Shown here in pieces: positions 31,983 through 41,867 of a stretch of 58,853 nt of DNA (position 1 is the first letter of the stretch; every line of letters begins with the position of its first letter). The notes under the pieces are model-generated. The model ran no database searches. It was not told the origin of the DNA and worked only from the letters and a program-made list of their open reading frames with translations. Origin of the DNA: Oceanicola sp. (GTDB taxonomy: Bacteria; Pseudomonadota; Alphaproteobacteria; Rhodobacterales; Rhodobacteraceae); the NCBI GenBank assembly GCA_022447275.1, contig JAKVBK010000019.1:1-58853 (forward strand), written 5' to 3'. The translations under genes were made by a program, and so were the position numbers.

Positions 31983-32972
31983 TTAGCGGCAATACGCGCC
32001 CGACCGATACCGCGCTGTATCGAAATGAAAATGGTCCTGGTGTTGCCGGTCAGCTTCCGGACCCAGAACCGTGCCAAAGGGCCCGCACGCCGCAGCGTGG
32101 GCGGCCTTGAGGATCTTGCCCTCGCGGCGCTGACGCCACCCGTCCAGAACCGTGATCGCTTCCCCGTTCTTTAGGATGAGCGCAGAGATGTCGATTGCGC
32201 GGCCCTTGCCATGCTCTGAAATCTTGGCACCCGGTCGATGGTTGCGCGTGCGGCAACTGTAATGGGCCGCCACCTTCAGGCCGGACAAGCCCCCGCCCCT
32301 GCGCCCGACCGCCGGACGCACGCCCTCATTGATCCATGACTTCAGCGCCTGCGCCGTCGCGCAATCCATGATCGAGGCCTGCGACAGGGTGATGCCATCC
32401 ACTTCGGTCACTTTCACGGGCTCGGCCACCCCGCAGCCTGCCAACTTCCCCTTGATGGGCGCGATTTTCACACCGCGCAGGCTGCGATCACCGCAGACCG
32501 AGCCTTTGCGCGGCTGTCGGCTTTGCCCGCTGTTGGCGCGCGCTGTCAGCCCGGCAAAGAGGCCAGCGCGCACAACGCGTGTCGGACCAGAGGCGCGCCC
32601 CTCAGGACGGGCGACCGGCACCAGAGAGCGCTGCACCCGGCCACTTACCGGTGTCACAACTGCGGGCTCTGCAGCCGCCGCCGCAGTGGGGGCAGACGCC
32701 GCCACAGCTTGGGCTTGGGAAGGTCTGGGCTCTGGGCGCAGTGGTATCACGGGCGCGCGCAATTGCGGTCGCGCCTGCGCTGCCGCAGCGATATTGACCG
32801 TGACACCATCCGCCCCGACCTGTGCCGGTGATGGGGCCTGCGGAGCCGCAATTTCCGCCACACCACCAGAGCGCGCCACAGGGAAAAGAGATGTCGTCGG
32901 CGCCGCCTGCAGCGCGCCGCCCGAAGCAAGAGCCCCGATCAGGCCAGCAATGGCACTAATCCGCATCTTCAT
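31983..32972 (-). CDS. Extensin family protein (M15/VanY-like fold), exported
   Basis: A 329-residue exported protein. Residues 1–24 are a signal peptide (ISAIAGLIGALASGGALQAA), then an Ala/Pro-rich linker to about residue 150. The C-terminal 170 residues are an extensin-like domain, related in fold to M15 D-Ala-D-Ala carboxypeptidases. Metal-site motifs SEHGKGRAIDIS and HQDHFHFD are intact, so peptidoglycan hydrolysis is plausible. Four to six cysteines could form disulphides. The start ATG 32972 follows GGAAAGGATCAGG and lies 17 bases inside the tyrC 3' end, so it probably shares the hisC-tyrC transcript. Confidence 0.85.
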   Translation of the reverse strand: MKMRISAIAGLIGALASGGALQAAPTTSLFPVARSGGVAEIAAPQAPSPAQVGADGVTVNIAAAAQARPQLRAPVIPLRPEPRPSQAQAVAASAPTAAAAAEPAVVTPVSGRVQRSLVPVARPEGRASGPTRVVRAGLFAGLTARANSGQSRQPRKGSVCGDRSLRGVKIAPIKGKLAGCGVAEPVKVTEVDGITLSQASIMDCATAQALKSWINEGVRPAVGRRGGGLSGLKVAAHYSCRTRNHRPGAKISEHGKGRAIDISALILKNGEAITVLDGWRQRREGKILKAAHAAACGPFGTVLGPEADRQHQDHFHFDTARYRSGAYCR

Positions 32973-33915
32973 CCTGATCCTTTCCACCGCTCGGGCCTTG
33001 CAACACAGCGCCGCGGCCAAAATCTGGTGCGGCCGTGTCTTGACCGGCTTCGATGATACCACGCCGCACAGCCCGTGTCCGGGTGAAATAGTCAAACAGC
33101 ATGTCGCCATCGCCCGTGCGAATGGCGCGCTGCAAGGCAAACAGTTCCTCCGTGAACCGGCCCAGAATTTCGAGCGTGGCTTCCTTGTTGTTGAGGAACA
33201 CGTCGCGCCACATGGTCGGATCAGAAGCGGCAATACGGGTGAAATCCCGAAATCCCGTCGCAGAATACTTGATGACTTCACTATTGGTCACCCGCCGCAA
33301 GTCATCGGCCACGCCCACCATGGTATAGGCAATCAGATGCGGCGCATGGGAGGTAACCGCCAGCACAAGGTCATGGTGCTCAGGCTCCATCTCTTCGACC
33401 TGGGCCCCCATGCCTTCCCAAAGCGCCCGCAGGCGGGCCACCGCATCCGCATCCGCATCGGCGGCGGGCAACAGAAGGCAAAAGCGGTTTTCGAACAGTT
33501 CGGCGAACCCCGAGCGAGGCCCGGAATGTTCGGTCCCGGCGAGGGGGTGGCCGGGGATGAAATGCGCGTGCTCGGGCAAGTGCGGGGCAACGGCCGCGAT
33601 GACTTCCCGCTTGACCGAGCCCACATCTGTTACCGTGGCCCCGGGCGCGAGATGGGGGCCAATTTCGCGGGCCACCTGACCCATTGCCCCAATCGGCACG
33701 CACAGCACCACGAGGTCCGCGCCCTCTACCGCTTCGGCGGCCGTGTCGCAGACCATGTCGCACAGGCCGTCTTCGCGCGCGATCGCACGGGTTTCAGCCG
33801 ATCGGGCCGAGCCTGAAATCTGTCCAGCGAGGCCATCGCGCCGGATTGCATGGATCATCGAAGAGGCAATCAGGCCGAGCCCGATAAACGCAACCTTGTC
33901 ATAGAGCGTCGTCAT
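32956..33915 (-). CDS. tyrC: Prephenate/arogenate dehydrogenase (cyclohexadienyl dehydrogenase)
   Basis: A 319-residue NAD(P)-dependent enzyme of tyrosine synthesis, oxidatively decarboxylating prephenate or arogenate. The dinucleotide motif is VAFIGLGLIASSMIHAI. The catalytic His is in GHPLAGTEHSGPRSG (about residue 125) and the helical part follows with SHAPHLIAYTMVG and SATGFRDFTRIAASDPTMWRD split by short loops. Its ATG overlaps the stop of hisC (ATGA). Substrate preference between prephenate and arogenate cannot be read here; tyrA is a fair alternative name. Confidence 0.9.
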   Translation of the reverse strand: MTTLYDKVAFIGLGLIASSMIHAIRRDGLAGQISGSARSAETRAIAREDGLCDMVCDTAAEAVEGADLVVLCVPIGAMGQVAREIGPHLAPGATVTDVGSVKREVIAAVAPHLPEHAHFIPGHPLAGTEHSGPRSGFAELFENRFCLLLPAADADADAVARLRALWEGMGAQVEEMEPEHHDLVLAVTSHAPHLIAYTMVGVADDLRRVTNSEVIKYSATGFRDFTRIAASDPTMWRDVFLNNKEATLEILGRFTEELFALQRAIRTGDGDMLFDYFTRTRAVRRGIIEAGQDTAAPDFGRGAVLQGPSGGKDQDEDAD

Positions 33916-34994
33916 GCGGCCCCCTGAAAATCCGCCAATGCCTGCAGCACGCGGGTGTTGTCTTCGGGGCGCCCGACAGTGATGCGCAGCGCATCGGGAA
34001 AGCCATAGCTCTTGGGGTGCCGTACGATAATCCCACGGGATTTCAAAAACGCATCGGCTGCACTGGCCGTATCAGCATCTGCAAAGCGGGCCAGTACGAA
34101 ATTGGCAAAGCTGTCGTCGCATCCCAACCCAAGTTGGATCAGCCCCCCTGTCAGACGCTGGCGTTCCTGCGCATTCACCTCAAGGCAGGTTTGCACCCAC
34201 TCCTGATCCGCCATGGCCGCCTCGGCCCCCTGCAGGGCCGGCACGGACAGGTTGAACGGGGCCCGGATTCGGTTGAGAACTTCCGTGACATGGGCCGGAC
34301 CATAGCCATAGCCCACGCGCAAGCCGCCCAACCCGTAGGCTTTGGAGAACGTGCGGGTCATCACGATGTTGTCGCGACTGTCCACGAGGGCCGCGCCCCC
34401 ATCATAGCCCGGGGCAAATTCCGCATAGGCACCATCGAGCACCAACAGACATTCAGGCGGCAGGCCATCCGCAAGGCGGGTGAGTTCCGCGATATCCAAG
34501 AAGGTTGCTGTCGGGTTTGCCGGATTGGCAATGAACACAAGACGGGTCAGGGGCGTGAGATGGGCCAGGATGGCATCCACATCCACCCGGCGGTCTTTCT
34601 CGGGCACCTCCACAGGTGTAGCGCCATGGCTGAGGGCACTGATGCGGTACATGGCGAAGCCGTGCTGCGTGTGCATCACCTCCAGCCCGGGGCCGGCATA
34701 GGCCTGGCACAGTTTGTCGATCGTCTCGTCCGATCCCACACCCAGCACGATCCGCGCCGGATCAAGCCCGTGAATTTCAGCAATCGCTGCGCGCAAGGAC
34801 CTGTGATCCACGTTGGGATACCGATGCAATTCAGAGATGCTGGCAGCCACCGCGGCAGAGGCCTTCGGTGAGCATCCGAACGGGTTTTCATTGGCAGAGA
34901 GCTTGAGCACCTCTGCCTGTCCCTCAATCCGGCTTTCGCCAGCCTGATACAGGGCGATATCCATAATCCCCGGCTGGGGTGAGATCTGCGCCAT
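33912..34994 (-). CDS. hisC: Histidinol-phosphate aminotransferase
   Basis: A 360-residue class II PLP aminotransferase that converts imidazole-acetol phosphate to histidinol phosphate, and in this gene context may also act on aromatic 2-oxo acids. The N-terminus has LKLSANENPFGCSP, then YPNVDHRSLRAAIAE and GVGSDETIDKLCQA. The PLP-Lys motif is TRTFSKAYGLGGLRVGYGYG (Lys about residue 218). Start at 34994 follows GGAGGATGCCAG. Its stop overlaps the tyrC start. The pairing hisC-tyrC suggests a role in Tyr/Phe transamination as well as His. Confidence 0.9.
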   Translation of the reverse strand: MAQISPQPGIMDIALYQAGESRIEGQAEVLKLSANENPFGCSPKASAAVAASISELHRYPNVDHRSLRAAIAEIHGLDPARIVLGVGSDETIDKLCQAYAGPGLEVMHTQHGFAMYRISALSHGATPVEVPEKDRRVDVDAILAHLTPLTRLVFIANPANPTATFLDIAELTRLADGLPPECLLVLDGAYAEFAPGYDGGAALVDSRDNIVMTRTFSKAYGLGGLRVGYGYGPAHVTEVLNRIRAPFNLSVPALQGAEAAMADQEWVQTCLEVNAQERQRLTGGLIQLGLGCDDSFANFVLARFADADTASAADAFLKSRGIIVRHPKSYGFPDALRITVGRPEDNTRVLQALADFQGAA

Positions 34995-35301
34995 CTGGCA
35001 TCCTCCGTCACGCGCACATGCGCACCCGTGTTTACACATGCCGGTGCGTCAGGGGCAATGGAGGGTTGGCGTCGCAGGCGTGCCAAAGCGCCGCCCATCC
35101 GGTCATCGCACAAAAAACTGATCTAAGAGCGACGGAAATGGCCCCCTGCGCCGTAACAGTTAACAGGCGCCCATCCCCTGCAATGTTCCCGTCCCCGGGC
35201 GCTCAAAACTTAAAGGCTCGGCAGGTCCCTCCCACCGAGCCTTTTTTTGTGTAGCCATTGCTGGCGAAAGGAGCGGGCACTCCTTCAGCCCTTTTCAAAC
35301 C
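34995..35301. other. Intergenic region with possible small RNA
   Basis: 307 bp between the hisC start and the lpd stop, both on minus. It includes the hisC promoter, but also a strong plus-strand terminator at 35215–35248 that follows no plus-strand gene. CCCCTGCAATG (35175–35185) could pair, with two mismatches, to CATTGCTGGCG (35256–35266). This would fit a structured RNA, but I recognise no known RNA family. No reading frame here looks coding. Confidence 0.4.
35215..35248 (+). terminator. Strong orphan intrinsic terminator
   Basis: The stem GGCTCGG (35215–35221) / CCGAGCC (35235–35241) is followed by seven Ts on plus. On minus the stem is followed by TTTAAGTTTTG, so it may also end the lpd transcript, 53 bp past the lpd stop. 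No plus-strand gene precedes it. Confidence 0.8.
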
Positions 35302-36696
35302 TCAGGAATGGATTGGGCCATCCCCACAGGCGAGGGCGGCCTCACGGACCGCCTCCGAATAGGTTGGGTGGGCGTGGCAGGTGCGCGCAATGTCCTCGGC
35401 GGCGGCGCCAAATTCCATCCCGACGCAGATCTCATGGATCAGATCGCCCACCATCGGGCCGATCATATGGGCACCAAGGATCCTGTCCGTCTTGGCATCA
35501 GCCAGAATCTTGACGAAGCCATCCGCTGCAAAATTCGCCTTGGCGCGCCCGTTGCCCATGAAGGAAAACTTGCCCACCTTATAGGCGTGGCCCGCTTCTT
35601 TGAGCTGTTCTTCCGTCTTGCCGACGGAGGCGACCTCTGGGTGGGTATAGATGACGCCCGGGATCACATCGTAATTCACATGGGGCTTCTGGCCGGCCAG
35701 CATTTCAGCGACCGCCATGCCTTCATCCTCAGCCTTGTGGGCAAGCATCGGTCCATCGATGACATCGCCAATGGCATAGATGCCGGGCACGGAGGTGGCG
35801 TAGTGGCCATCGGTTGCAATCTGACCGCGGGGGCTGAGTTTCAGCCCCAGCGCATCAAGGCCCAGACCTTCGACAAAGGGCTTGCGGCCCGTGGCCACCA
35901 GCACCGTGTCGGCTTCGATTTCGTGGACGCTGTCATCCTTGCGCAGGCTGTATGTAACCGTGGCGCTGTTTTTGCCGGTTGCGACTTGCGACACTGCGGC
36001 CCCGGTGATGAACCGCAGCCCCTGCTTTTTCAGGGTGCGCTGGAATGTGCGCGCGATCTCTGCGTCCTGGCCAGGGGTGATGGCGTCGAGGAACTCCACC
36101 ACGGTGACCTTTGTCCCCAGACGGGCATAAACCGAGCCCAGTTCGAGCCCGATCACGCCGCCGCCCACAACGACCATCGAGCCCGGGATCTTCTCAAGCT
36201 CCAGCGCGCCCGTGGAGGTGACCACGATTTTTTCGTCGATGCTTACGTCTGCGCCGGGGATCGATGCGCTCTCCGAGCCGGAGGCAATCACGATATGCTT
36301 GGCCGTATGGACGTCTTCACCAACCTTGACCTGCCCCGCTGCCGGGATCGAGCCCCAGCCTTTAAGCCAGTCGATCTTGTTCTTCTTGAACAGGAACTCG
36401 ATGCCTTGGGTGTTCTGGCCGATGACATCGGTTTTGTAGGCCAGCATCTTTTCCCAATCGACGGCGGGCTTTTCAGCGACAAGGCCCATCTTTGCGAAAT
36501 TGTGCTCTGCCTCGTGCAACTGGTGAGAGGCGTGCAGCAAGGCCTTGGAGGGGATGCAGCCGACGTTGAGACACGTGCCGCCGAGGGTTTCGCGGCCCTC
36601 GACACAGGCTGTTTTCAGGCCCAGTTGCGCGCAGCGGATCGCACAAACATAGCCGCCGGGGCCGGAACCGATGACGATGACATCATAATTTGCCAT
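35302..36696 (-). CDS. lpdA: Dihydrolipoyl dehydrogenase (E3)
   Basis: A 464-residue FAD-dependent disulphide oxidoreductase that reoxidises lipoyl groups, here most likely of 2-oxoglutarate dehydrogenase. FAD-binding [16 protein letters not shown], redox-active Cys pair in [19 protein letters not shown]-binding [20 protein letters not shown] and the His–Glu dyad in [11 protein letters not shown] are all intact. It is the last gene of the suc cluster, after the MAPEG gene. CAGGAG precedes the ATG. The same E3 may also serve the glycine cleavage system of this window. Confidence 0.97.
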   Translation of the reverse strand: MANYDVIVIGSGPGGYVCAIRCAQLGLKTACVEGRETLGGTCLNVGCIPSKALLHASHQLHEAEHNFAKMGLVAEKPAVDWEKMLAYKTDVIGQNTQGIEFLFKKNKIDWLKGWGSIPAAGQVKVGEDVHTAKHIVIASGSESASIPGADVSIDEKIVVTSTGALELEKIPGSMVVVGGGVIGLELGSVYARLGTKVTVVEFLDAITPGQDAEIARTFQRTLKKQGLRFITGAAVSQVATGKNSATVTYSLRKDDSVHEIEADTVLVATGRKPFVEGLGLDALGLKLSPRGQIATDGHYATSVPGIYAIGDVIDGPMLAHKAEDEGMAVAEMLAGQKPHVNYDVIPGVIYTHPEVASVGKTEEQLKEAGHAYKVGKFSFMGNGRAKANFAADGFVKILADAKTDRILGAHMIGPMVGDLIHEICVGMEFGAAAEDIARTCHAHPTYSEAVREAALACGDGPIHS

Positions 36697-36756
36697 TTGG
36701 GAACTCCTGTGTTCGGGCGGGGTTGGGGGCGCTGCCCCCTCTGCCGTTCGGCATTC

Positions 36757-36790
36757 ACCCCCGAGGTATTTCGGGCAAGAGGAAGGGGAG
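36757..36790 (+). repeat. GAGGTATTTCGGGCAAGAGGAAG-like Rhodobacteraceae motif
   Basis: Between the MAPEG stop and lpd start lies CCCGAGGTATTT followed by CGGGCAAGAGGAAGG, on plus. It resembles the motif at 7761–7787 and, from memory, a frequent intergenic element of this bacterial family. It reads against the direction of lpd. Confidence 0.35.
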
Positions 36791-36798
36791 AGGGGCGT

Positions 36799-37191
36799 TC
36801 ATGATATGAGCGCCGTGATGAGCATGAGGGCTGTCGCCAAAAAGCCTGCGAACCAGATGATTGAGCGCCAGGGCACCCATCCGTTGACGTAGGCGGGCAC
36901 ATAGGCGATGCGCGCGATGAGGTAGGTATGGGCGCAGGCCTCTGTAAGGGCAGACGACTTTTCACCCAGAGTGACCACCAGCACCGCGATGGTGAAGAGG
37001 ATCAGCCCTTCGAAGTGGTTGTTCATCGCGCGCTGCAGGCGGCCGGCGGCCCCGGTGAGTTCGATGGGCGTATCGCGCGGCGCCATTGCCGTCCTTGGGC
37101 CAACCTGCAAGTTGGCCGCAACGGAGAAGAGGCCGAATTGGACCATTTGCAGAAGGGCCGCGAGCGCGAGGACGTGAAGTTCAGTGGTCAT
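36799..37191 (-). CDS. MAPEG family membrane protein
   Basis: A 130-residue protein with about four transmembrane helices of the MAPEG superfamily (membrane-associated proteins in eicosanoid and glutathione metabolism). GRLQRAMNNHFEGLILFTIAV carries the family motif (RxxxNxxE-like), and YLIARIAYVPAYVNGW the next signature. The bacterial members' reaction is mostly unknown; glutathione transferase or peroxidase activity is known for some. It is in the middle of the suc–lpd block, 165 bp after sucB and 102 bp before lpd. Confidence 0.85.
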   Translation of the reverse strand: MTTELHVLALAALLQMVQFGLFSVAANLQVGPRTAMAPRDTPIELTGAAGRLQRAMNNHFEGLILFTIAVLVVTLGEKSSALTEACAHTYLIARIAYVPAYVNGWVPWRSIIWFAGFLATALMLITALIS

Positions 37192-37323
37192 GGCAGATGT
37201 CCCGATTTACGGGCGCCAGTGCGCCGTATCGCCCATAGCCTGCCCAAAGGGCGGCTTGGGTGACGGTCTCTGAACTGAAGCGGTTTTTGAAGCGCACGGC
37301 CTGGTCCTGACGGGCAGATTGGG

Positions 37324-37347
37324 GCCAGCCCCTGATACGGGGCTGGC
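37324..37347 (-). terminator. Hairpin after sucB
   Basis: A perfect nine-base inverted repeat GCCAGCCCC (37324–37332)/GGGGCTGGC (37339–37347), just past the sucB stop. There is no T run. It may stabilise the 3' end of the sucAB message or weaken read-through into the MAPEG and lpd genes. Confidence 0.5.
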
Positions 37348-37356
37348 GCGACTGGA

Positions 37357-38901
37357 TTACAGATCCATCAGCAGGCGGCGGGGGTCTTCCAGCGCTTCTT
37401 TCACGCGCACGAGGAAGGTCACGGCGCCTTTGCCATCGACGATGCGGTGATCGTAGGACAGAGCCAGATACATCATCGGGCGGATCTTGATCTCACCGTT
37501 GATGACCATCGGGCGATCCTGGATCTTGTGCATGCCGAGGATGCCCGACTGCGGCGGGTTCAGGATCGGCGAGGACATCAGCGAGCCATAGACACCGCCG
37601 TTGGAGATGGTGAAGGTGCCGCCCTGCATTTCTGCCATCGACAGCTTGCCATCGCGGGCGCGCTTGCCCTTCTCGGCGATCGCTTTCTCGATTTCAGCGA
37701 ACGACATTTTGTCTGCATCCCGGATGACCGGCACCACGAGCCCCTGCGGCGTGCCTGCCGCGATGCCCATATGGACGAAATTCTTGTAGACGATGTCTGT
37801 GCCGTCGATCTCTGCGTTGACCTCCGGCACTTCCTTGAGCGCGTGGCAGCAGGCCTTGGTGAAGAAGGACATGAAGCCAAGACGTGCGCCATGCTTCTTC
37901 TCGAAGGCGTCTTTGTATTGCTTGCGCAGCGCCATGCACTCGGTCATGTCCACTTCGTTATAGGTGGTCAGAATGGCCGCGGTGTTCTGCGCATCCTTCA
38001 GTCGCTTGGCAATTGTCTGGCGCAGACGGGTCATCTTCACCCGTTCCTCGCGGGCCGCATCCTCGGCGGCGACGGGCGCGCGCGGCACCGCGGCTGGGGC
38101 GGCGGCAGGTGCAGGGGCTGCTGTCACACCAGCGGCCAGCGCGTTTTGGACATCTTCTTTCATCACACGCCCATCCCGGCCACTGCCCTGAACTTGATTT
38201 GCGGACAGACCCGCCTCTGCCATCATCTTCTTGGCAGAGGGGGCATCCTCAACATCCCTGTCCGCAGCTGCGGGGGCTTGTTGGGCTGCGGGGGCGGGCA
38301 CCGATGGCGCAGCCGAGGGGGCCGCGCCGGCGCCTGCAGAGATGACCGCCAGCTTTGCGCTTGCGTCAACCGTTGTGCCCTCTGGGGCAATGATCTCTGC
38401 CAGAATGCCTGCGGCAGGCGCGGGCACCTCCACCGACACCTTGTCGGTCTCCAACTCGCACAGCATTTCATCCTGCGCGACGGTGTCGCCCACGGCCTTG
38501 AACCAGTTCGAAACCGTCGCTTCCGTCACGCTTTCACCCAGCGTAGGCACCATGACATCCACTGCGGGGCTGTCGCCAGTGTCGGCAGCGGGCGCGTCGC
38601 TCGGCGCGTCAGCGGCCTCTGCGGCTGCGGCAGGTGCCGCAGCAGGCGCAGCCTCCGCCCCAGCGCCTTCAGCGATCATGCCAAGCAGGGCATCGACCCC
38701 GACCGTATCGCCCTCGTTGGCAACGATTTCACCCAAAACGCCACTGGACGGTGCCGGAACTTCAACGGTTACCTTATCGGTCTCCAGTTCACAGAGCATC
38801 TCGTCCACCGCCACGGCATCGCCCGGCTTCTTGAACCAGGTTGCCACCGTTGCTTCGGTCACGGACTCGCCCAGAGTGGGCACTCGAACTTCGACAGACA
38901 T
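37357..38901 (-). CDS. sucB: 2-oxoglutarate dehydrogenase E2, dihydrolipoyl succinyltransferase
   Basis: A 514-residue E2 that transfers succinyl from the lipoyl arm to CoA. It has two lipoyl domains, each with the lipoyl-lysine motif [14 protein letters not shown] / [14 protein letters not shown] (Lys about 43 and 160), separated by Ala/Pro linkers. Then come the peripheral subunit-binding domain ([16 protein letters not shown]) and the catalytic domain ending in [14 protein letters not shown]. Most proteobacterial SucB have one lipoyl domain. The ATG at 38901 overlaps the sucA stop (TGATG), so sucA and sucB are translationally coupled. Confidence 0.96.
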   Translation of the reverse strand: MSVEVRVPTLGESVTEATVATWFKKPGDAVAVDEMLCELETDKVTVEVPAPSSGVLGEIVANEGDTVGVDALLGMIAEGAGAEAAPAAAPAAAAEAADAPSDAPAADTGDSPAVDVMVPTLGESVTEATVSNWFKAVGDTVAQDEMLCELETDKVSVEVPAPAAGILAEIIAPEGTTVDASAKLAVISAGAGAAPSAAPSVPAPAAQQAPAAADRDVEDAPSAKKMMAEAGLSANQVQGSGRDGRVMKEDVQNALAAGVTAAPAPAAAPAAVPRAPVAAEDAAREERVKMTRLRQTIAKRLKDAQNTAAILTTYNEVDMTECMALRKQYKDAFEKKHGARLGFMSFFTKACCHALKEVPEVNAEIDGTDIVYKNFVHMGIAAGTPQGLVVPVIRDADKMSFAEIEKAIAEKGKRARDGKLSMAEMQGGTFTISNGGVYGSLMSSPILNPPQSGILGMHKIQDRPMVINGEIKIRPMMYLALSYDHRIVDGKGAVTFLVRVKEALEDPRRLLMDL

Positions 38902-41867
38902 CACTTGTTTCCTTCGATCGTCAGGGCCTCATCCACAAGGGTGGCCTGTTGTGCTTTGTGCTGGCTGGCCAACCCTGTGGCCGGTGAGGCCGAAGCTGGG
39001 CGGCCCGCGTAAACGGGACGGGTGTAATCGGCGCCGATCCGTGTCAGCACCCACTCAATATTGGGTTCGATAAAGTTCCAGGCCCCCTGGTTCTTGGGCT
39101 CTTCCTGGCACCAGACCATGTGGGCGCCCTTGAAACGCTCCAATTCCTTCACAAGGCTGATCGCCGGGAAAGGATAGAACTGCTCGATACGCAGCAGGTA
39201 GACGTCATCGATGCCGCGCTTGTCGCGCTCCTCCAACAGGTCGTAGTAGACTTTCCCTGAGCACATGACGACGCGCTTGATCTCACCATCGGGCTTCAGC
39301 TCGGTGTCTGAATGGCCCTTTTGAGCGTCATCCCAAAGCACCCGGTGGAAGGAAGACCCTTCGAGGAAATCCTCTGCTTCGGATACCGCCATCTTGTGAC
39401 GCAGCAGGGATTTCGGCGTCATCAACACAAGCGGTTTGCGGAAAGAGCGGTGCAACTGGCGGCGCAGGATGTGGAAGTAGTTCGCAGGCGTCGTACAGTT
39501 CGCCACGATCCAGTTATCCTGACCGCACATCTGCAAGAACCGTTCCAGGCGCGCCGAGGAATGCTCGGGGCCCTGGCCTTCAAAGCCATGGGGCAAGAGC
39601 ATTACGAGGCCTGACATCCGCAGCCACTTGCTTTCACCGGAGCTGATGAACTGATCAAACATGATCTGCGCACCGTTGGCGAAATCACCGAACTGGGCCT
39701 CCCACATGGTCAGCGCGTTAGGTTCGGCCAGTGAGTAACCGTATTCAAAGCCGAGCACCGCGTATTCCGACAGCATCGAGTCAATCACTTCGTAGCGGCT
39801 TTGCCCCGCCCGGATGTGATTGAGCGGGAAGTAGCGCTCTTCGGTTTCCTGATTCACGATCCCGGAATGACGCTGCGAGAACGTGCCCCGCGTGCTGTCC
39901 TGGCCGGCCAGACGCACCGGGTAGCCTTCCGTCAGCAAAGACCCAAAGGCCAGAGCTTCGCCGGTGGCCCAATCGAAGCCTTCGCCGGTTTTGAACATCT
40001 CGGCCTTGGCGTCCAGCAAGCGCTGCACAGTGCGGTGCGCGGGATAGCCATCGGGCACCTGACACAGGGCCGCGCCCACCTCATCGAACGTCTCGCGTTT
40101 GATCGAGGTCTGGCCGCGCTGGTAATTCTCATCCTCGCTTTCGAGATGAGACCAGCGGCCATCGAGCCAGTCGGCCTTGTTGGGGCGGTATTCCTTGCCC
40201 GCCTCGAATTCCTCGTTCATGCGGGCCTGGAAAGCGGCCTTCATGTCTTCGATTTCGCCCTCGGGGATCAGACCGTCCTTGACCAGCCGGTTCGTGTACA
40301 AGGTCAGCGTGGTCTTGTGACCCTTGATCTTCTTGTACATCAGCGGGTTGGTGAACATCGGCTCATCACCTTCGTTATGGCCAAAGCGGCGATAACAGAT
40401 GATGTCGATCACAACGTCTTTCTTGAACTTCTGCCGGAACTCGGTGGCCACTTTGGCTGCGTGCACAACGGCCTCAGGGTCATCTCCGTTCACATGGAAG
40501 ATCGGGGCCTCAACCATCAGTGCAATATCCGTGGGATAGGGGCTGGAGCGGCTGAAATGGGGCGCCGTGGTAAAGCCGATCTGGTTGTTGACCACGATAT
40601 GCATGGTGCCGCCTGTCCGGTGTCCGCGCAGGCCCGACAGGCCAAAGCCTTCGGCAACCACGCCCTGGCCGGCAAAGGCCGCATCACCGTGCAGCAGGAT
40701 CGCCATCACCTTGGTGCGGTCTTCATCGCCCAGCTGATCCTGCTTGGCGCGGACCTTGCCAAGCACAACCGGGTTCACGGCCTCAAGGTGCGAGGGGTTC
40801 GCCGTCAGGGACAGGTGCACTTTGTTGCCGTCAAATTCGCGGTCGGAGGACGCGCCGAGATGGTATTTCACATCGCCAGAGCCATCCACATCCTCGGGCT
40901 TGAAGCTGCCGCCCTGGAATTCGTTGAAAATGGCCTTGTAGGGCTTGCTCATCACGTTCGCCAGAACGCTCAGGCGGCCGCGGTGCGGCATGCCAATCAC
41001 GATTTCCTGCAGGCCAAGGCTGCCGCCGCGCTTGATCACCTGCTCCATCGCCGGGATCAGCGCTTCGCCGCCATCAAGGCCAAAGCGCTTGGTGCCCATG
41101 TACTTGACGTGCAGGAATTTCTCGAAGCCCTCTGCCTCGACCAGCTTGTTCAGGATCGCCTTGCGGCCTTCCCGGGTGAACTGGATTTCCTTGTCAAAGC
41201 CCTCAATCCGCTCTTTCAGCCAACCGGCTTCCTCCGGATTGGAGATGTGCATGTACTGGAGCGCAAAGGTGCCGCAATAGGTGCGCTTCACGATGTCCAC
41301 GATCTGGCGCATCGAGGCAATTTGCAGGCCCAGCACATTGTCGATGAAAATCGGGCGATCCATGTCCGCATCCGTGAACCCATAGGATTTCGGGTCCAGT
41401 TCGGGGGCGGGCGTCTGATCGCGCATGCCAAGGGGATCGATGTCGGCAATCAGGTGGCCACGGATCCGGTAGGCCCGGATCAGCATCAGGGCACGAATAC
41501 TGTCGAGCACCGCGCGCTTGATCTGATCATCGGAGACCTCAACGCCAACCTCGGCCGCCTTGGCCTTGATCTTGTCGCCAGCCTCGCGGGTTTCTTCCGG
41601 GGCTGCGGGCCATTCGCCCGTCAGCGCAGCCGTCAGATCGTCAGCCGGCTGCGGTGGCCAGTCATTGCGGGCCCAGGACGGGCCTTCTGCATCTCGTTTG
41701 ACCGCAAGCTCTTCATCGCCCATCTGGGCGAAGAAGGCCTGCCATGCTGCATCCACGGCACTGGGGTCATTGGCGTAGCGCGCGTACATCTGCTCCAGGT
41801 AGGCAGCGTTGTGCCCCTGCAGAAAGCTGGATGCGTGGAACTGGTCGTTCGAGGAATGGTCGGTCAT
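38901..41867 (-). CDS. sucA: 2-oxoglutarate dehydrogenase E1
   Basis: A 988-residue thiamine-diphosphate E1 that decarboxylates 2-oxoglutarate and succinylates the lipoyl arm of SucB. The N-terminal [17 protein letters not shown] segment matches the E2-binding end. TPP/metal motifs are [14 protein letters not shown] and [11 protein letters not shown]. The transketolase-like part includes [20 protein letters not shown] and the C-terminal [12 protein letters not shown]. Its ATG overlaps the stop of the DUF805 gene (ATGA), and its stop overlaps the sucB start. Confidence 0.97.
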   Translation of the reverse strand: MTDHSSNDQFHASSFLQGHNAAYLEQMYARYANDPSAVDAAWQAFFAQMGDEELAVKRDAEGPSWARNDWPPQPADDLTAALTGEWPAAPEETREAGDKIKAKAAEVGVEVSDDQIKRAVLDSIRALMLIRAYRIRGHLIADIDPLGMRDQTPAPELDPKSYGFTDADMDRPIFIDNVLGLQIASMRQIVDIVKRTYCGTFALQYMHISNPEEAGWLKERIEGFDKEIQFTREGRKAILNKLVEAEGFEKFLHVKYMGTKRFGLDGGEALIPAMEQVIKRGGSLGLQEIVIGMPHRGRLSVLANVMSKPYKAIFNEFQGGSFKPEDVDGSGDVKYHLGASSDREFDGNKVHLSLTANPSHLEAVNPVVLGKVRAKQDQLGDEDRTKVMAILLHGDAAFAGQGVVAEGFGLSGLRGHRTGGTMHIVVNNQIGFTTAPHFSRSSPYPTDIALMVEAPIFHVNGDDPEAVVHAAKVATEFRQKFKKDVVIDIICYRRFGHNEGDEPMFTNPLMYKKIKGHKTTLTLYTNRLVKDGLIPEGEIEDMKAAFQARMNEEFEAGKEYRPNKADWLDGRWSHLESEDENYQRGQTSIKRETFDEVGAALCQVPDGYPAHRTVQRLLDAKAEMFKTGEGFDWATGEALAFGSLLTEGYPVRLAGQDSTRGTFSQRHSGIVNQETEERYFPLNHIRAGQSRYEVIDSMLSEYAVLGFEYGYSLAEPNALTMWEAQFGDFANGAQIMFDQFISSGESKWLRMSGLVMLLPHGFEGQGPEHSSARLERFLQMCGQDNWIVANCTTPANYFHILRRQLHRSFRKPLVLMTPKSLLRHKMAVSEAEDFLEGSSFHRVLWDDAQKGHSDTELKPDGEIKRVVMCSGKVYYDLLEERDKRGIDDVYLLRIEQFYPFPAISLVKELERFKGAHMVWCQEEPKNQGAWNFIEPNIEWVLTRIGADYTRPVYAGRPASASPATGLASQHKAQQATLVDEALTIEGNK

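Noticed and set aside
36757-36790. Transposon end or attachment site
   Set aside because: No direct repeats, target duplication or recombinase near it; resembles a family-typical intergenic motif instead.
35308-36804. 498-codon plus-strand open frame opposite lpd
   Set aside because: Shadow frame with no ribosome binding site; lpd is canonical.
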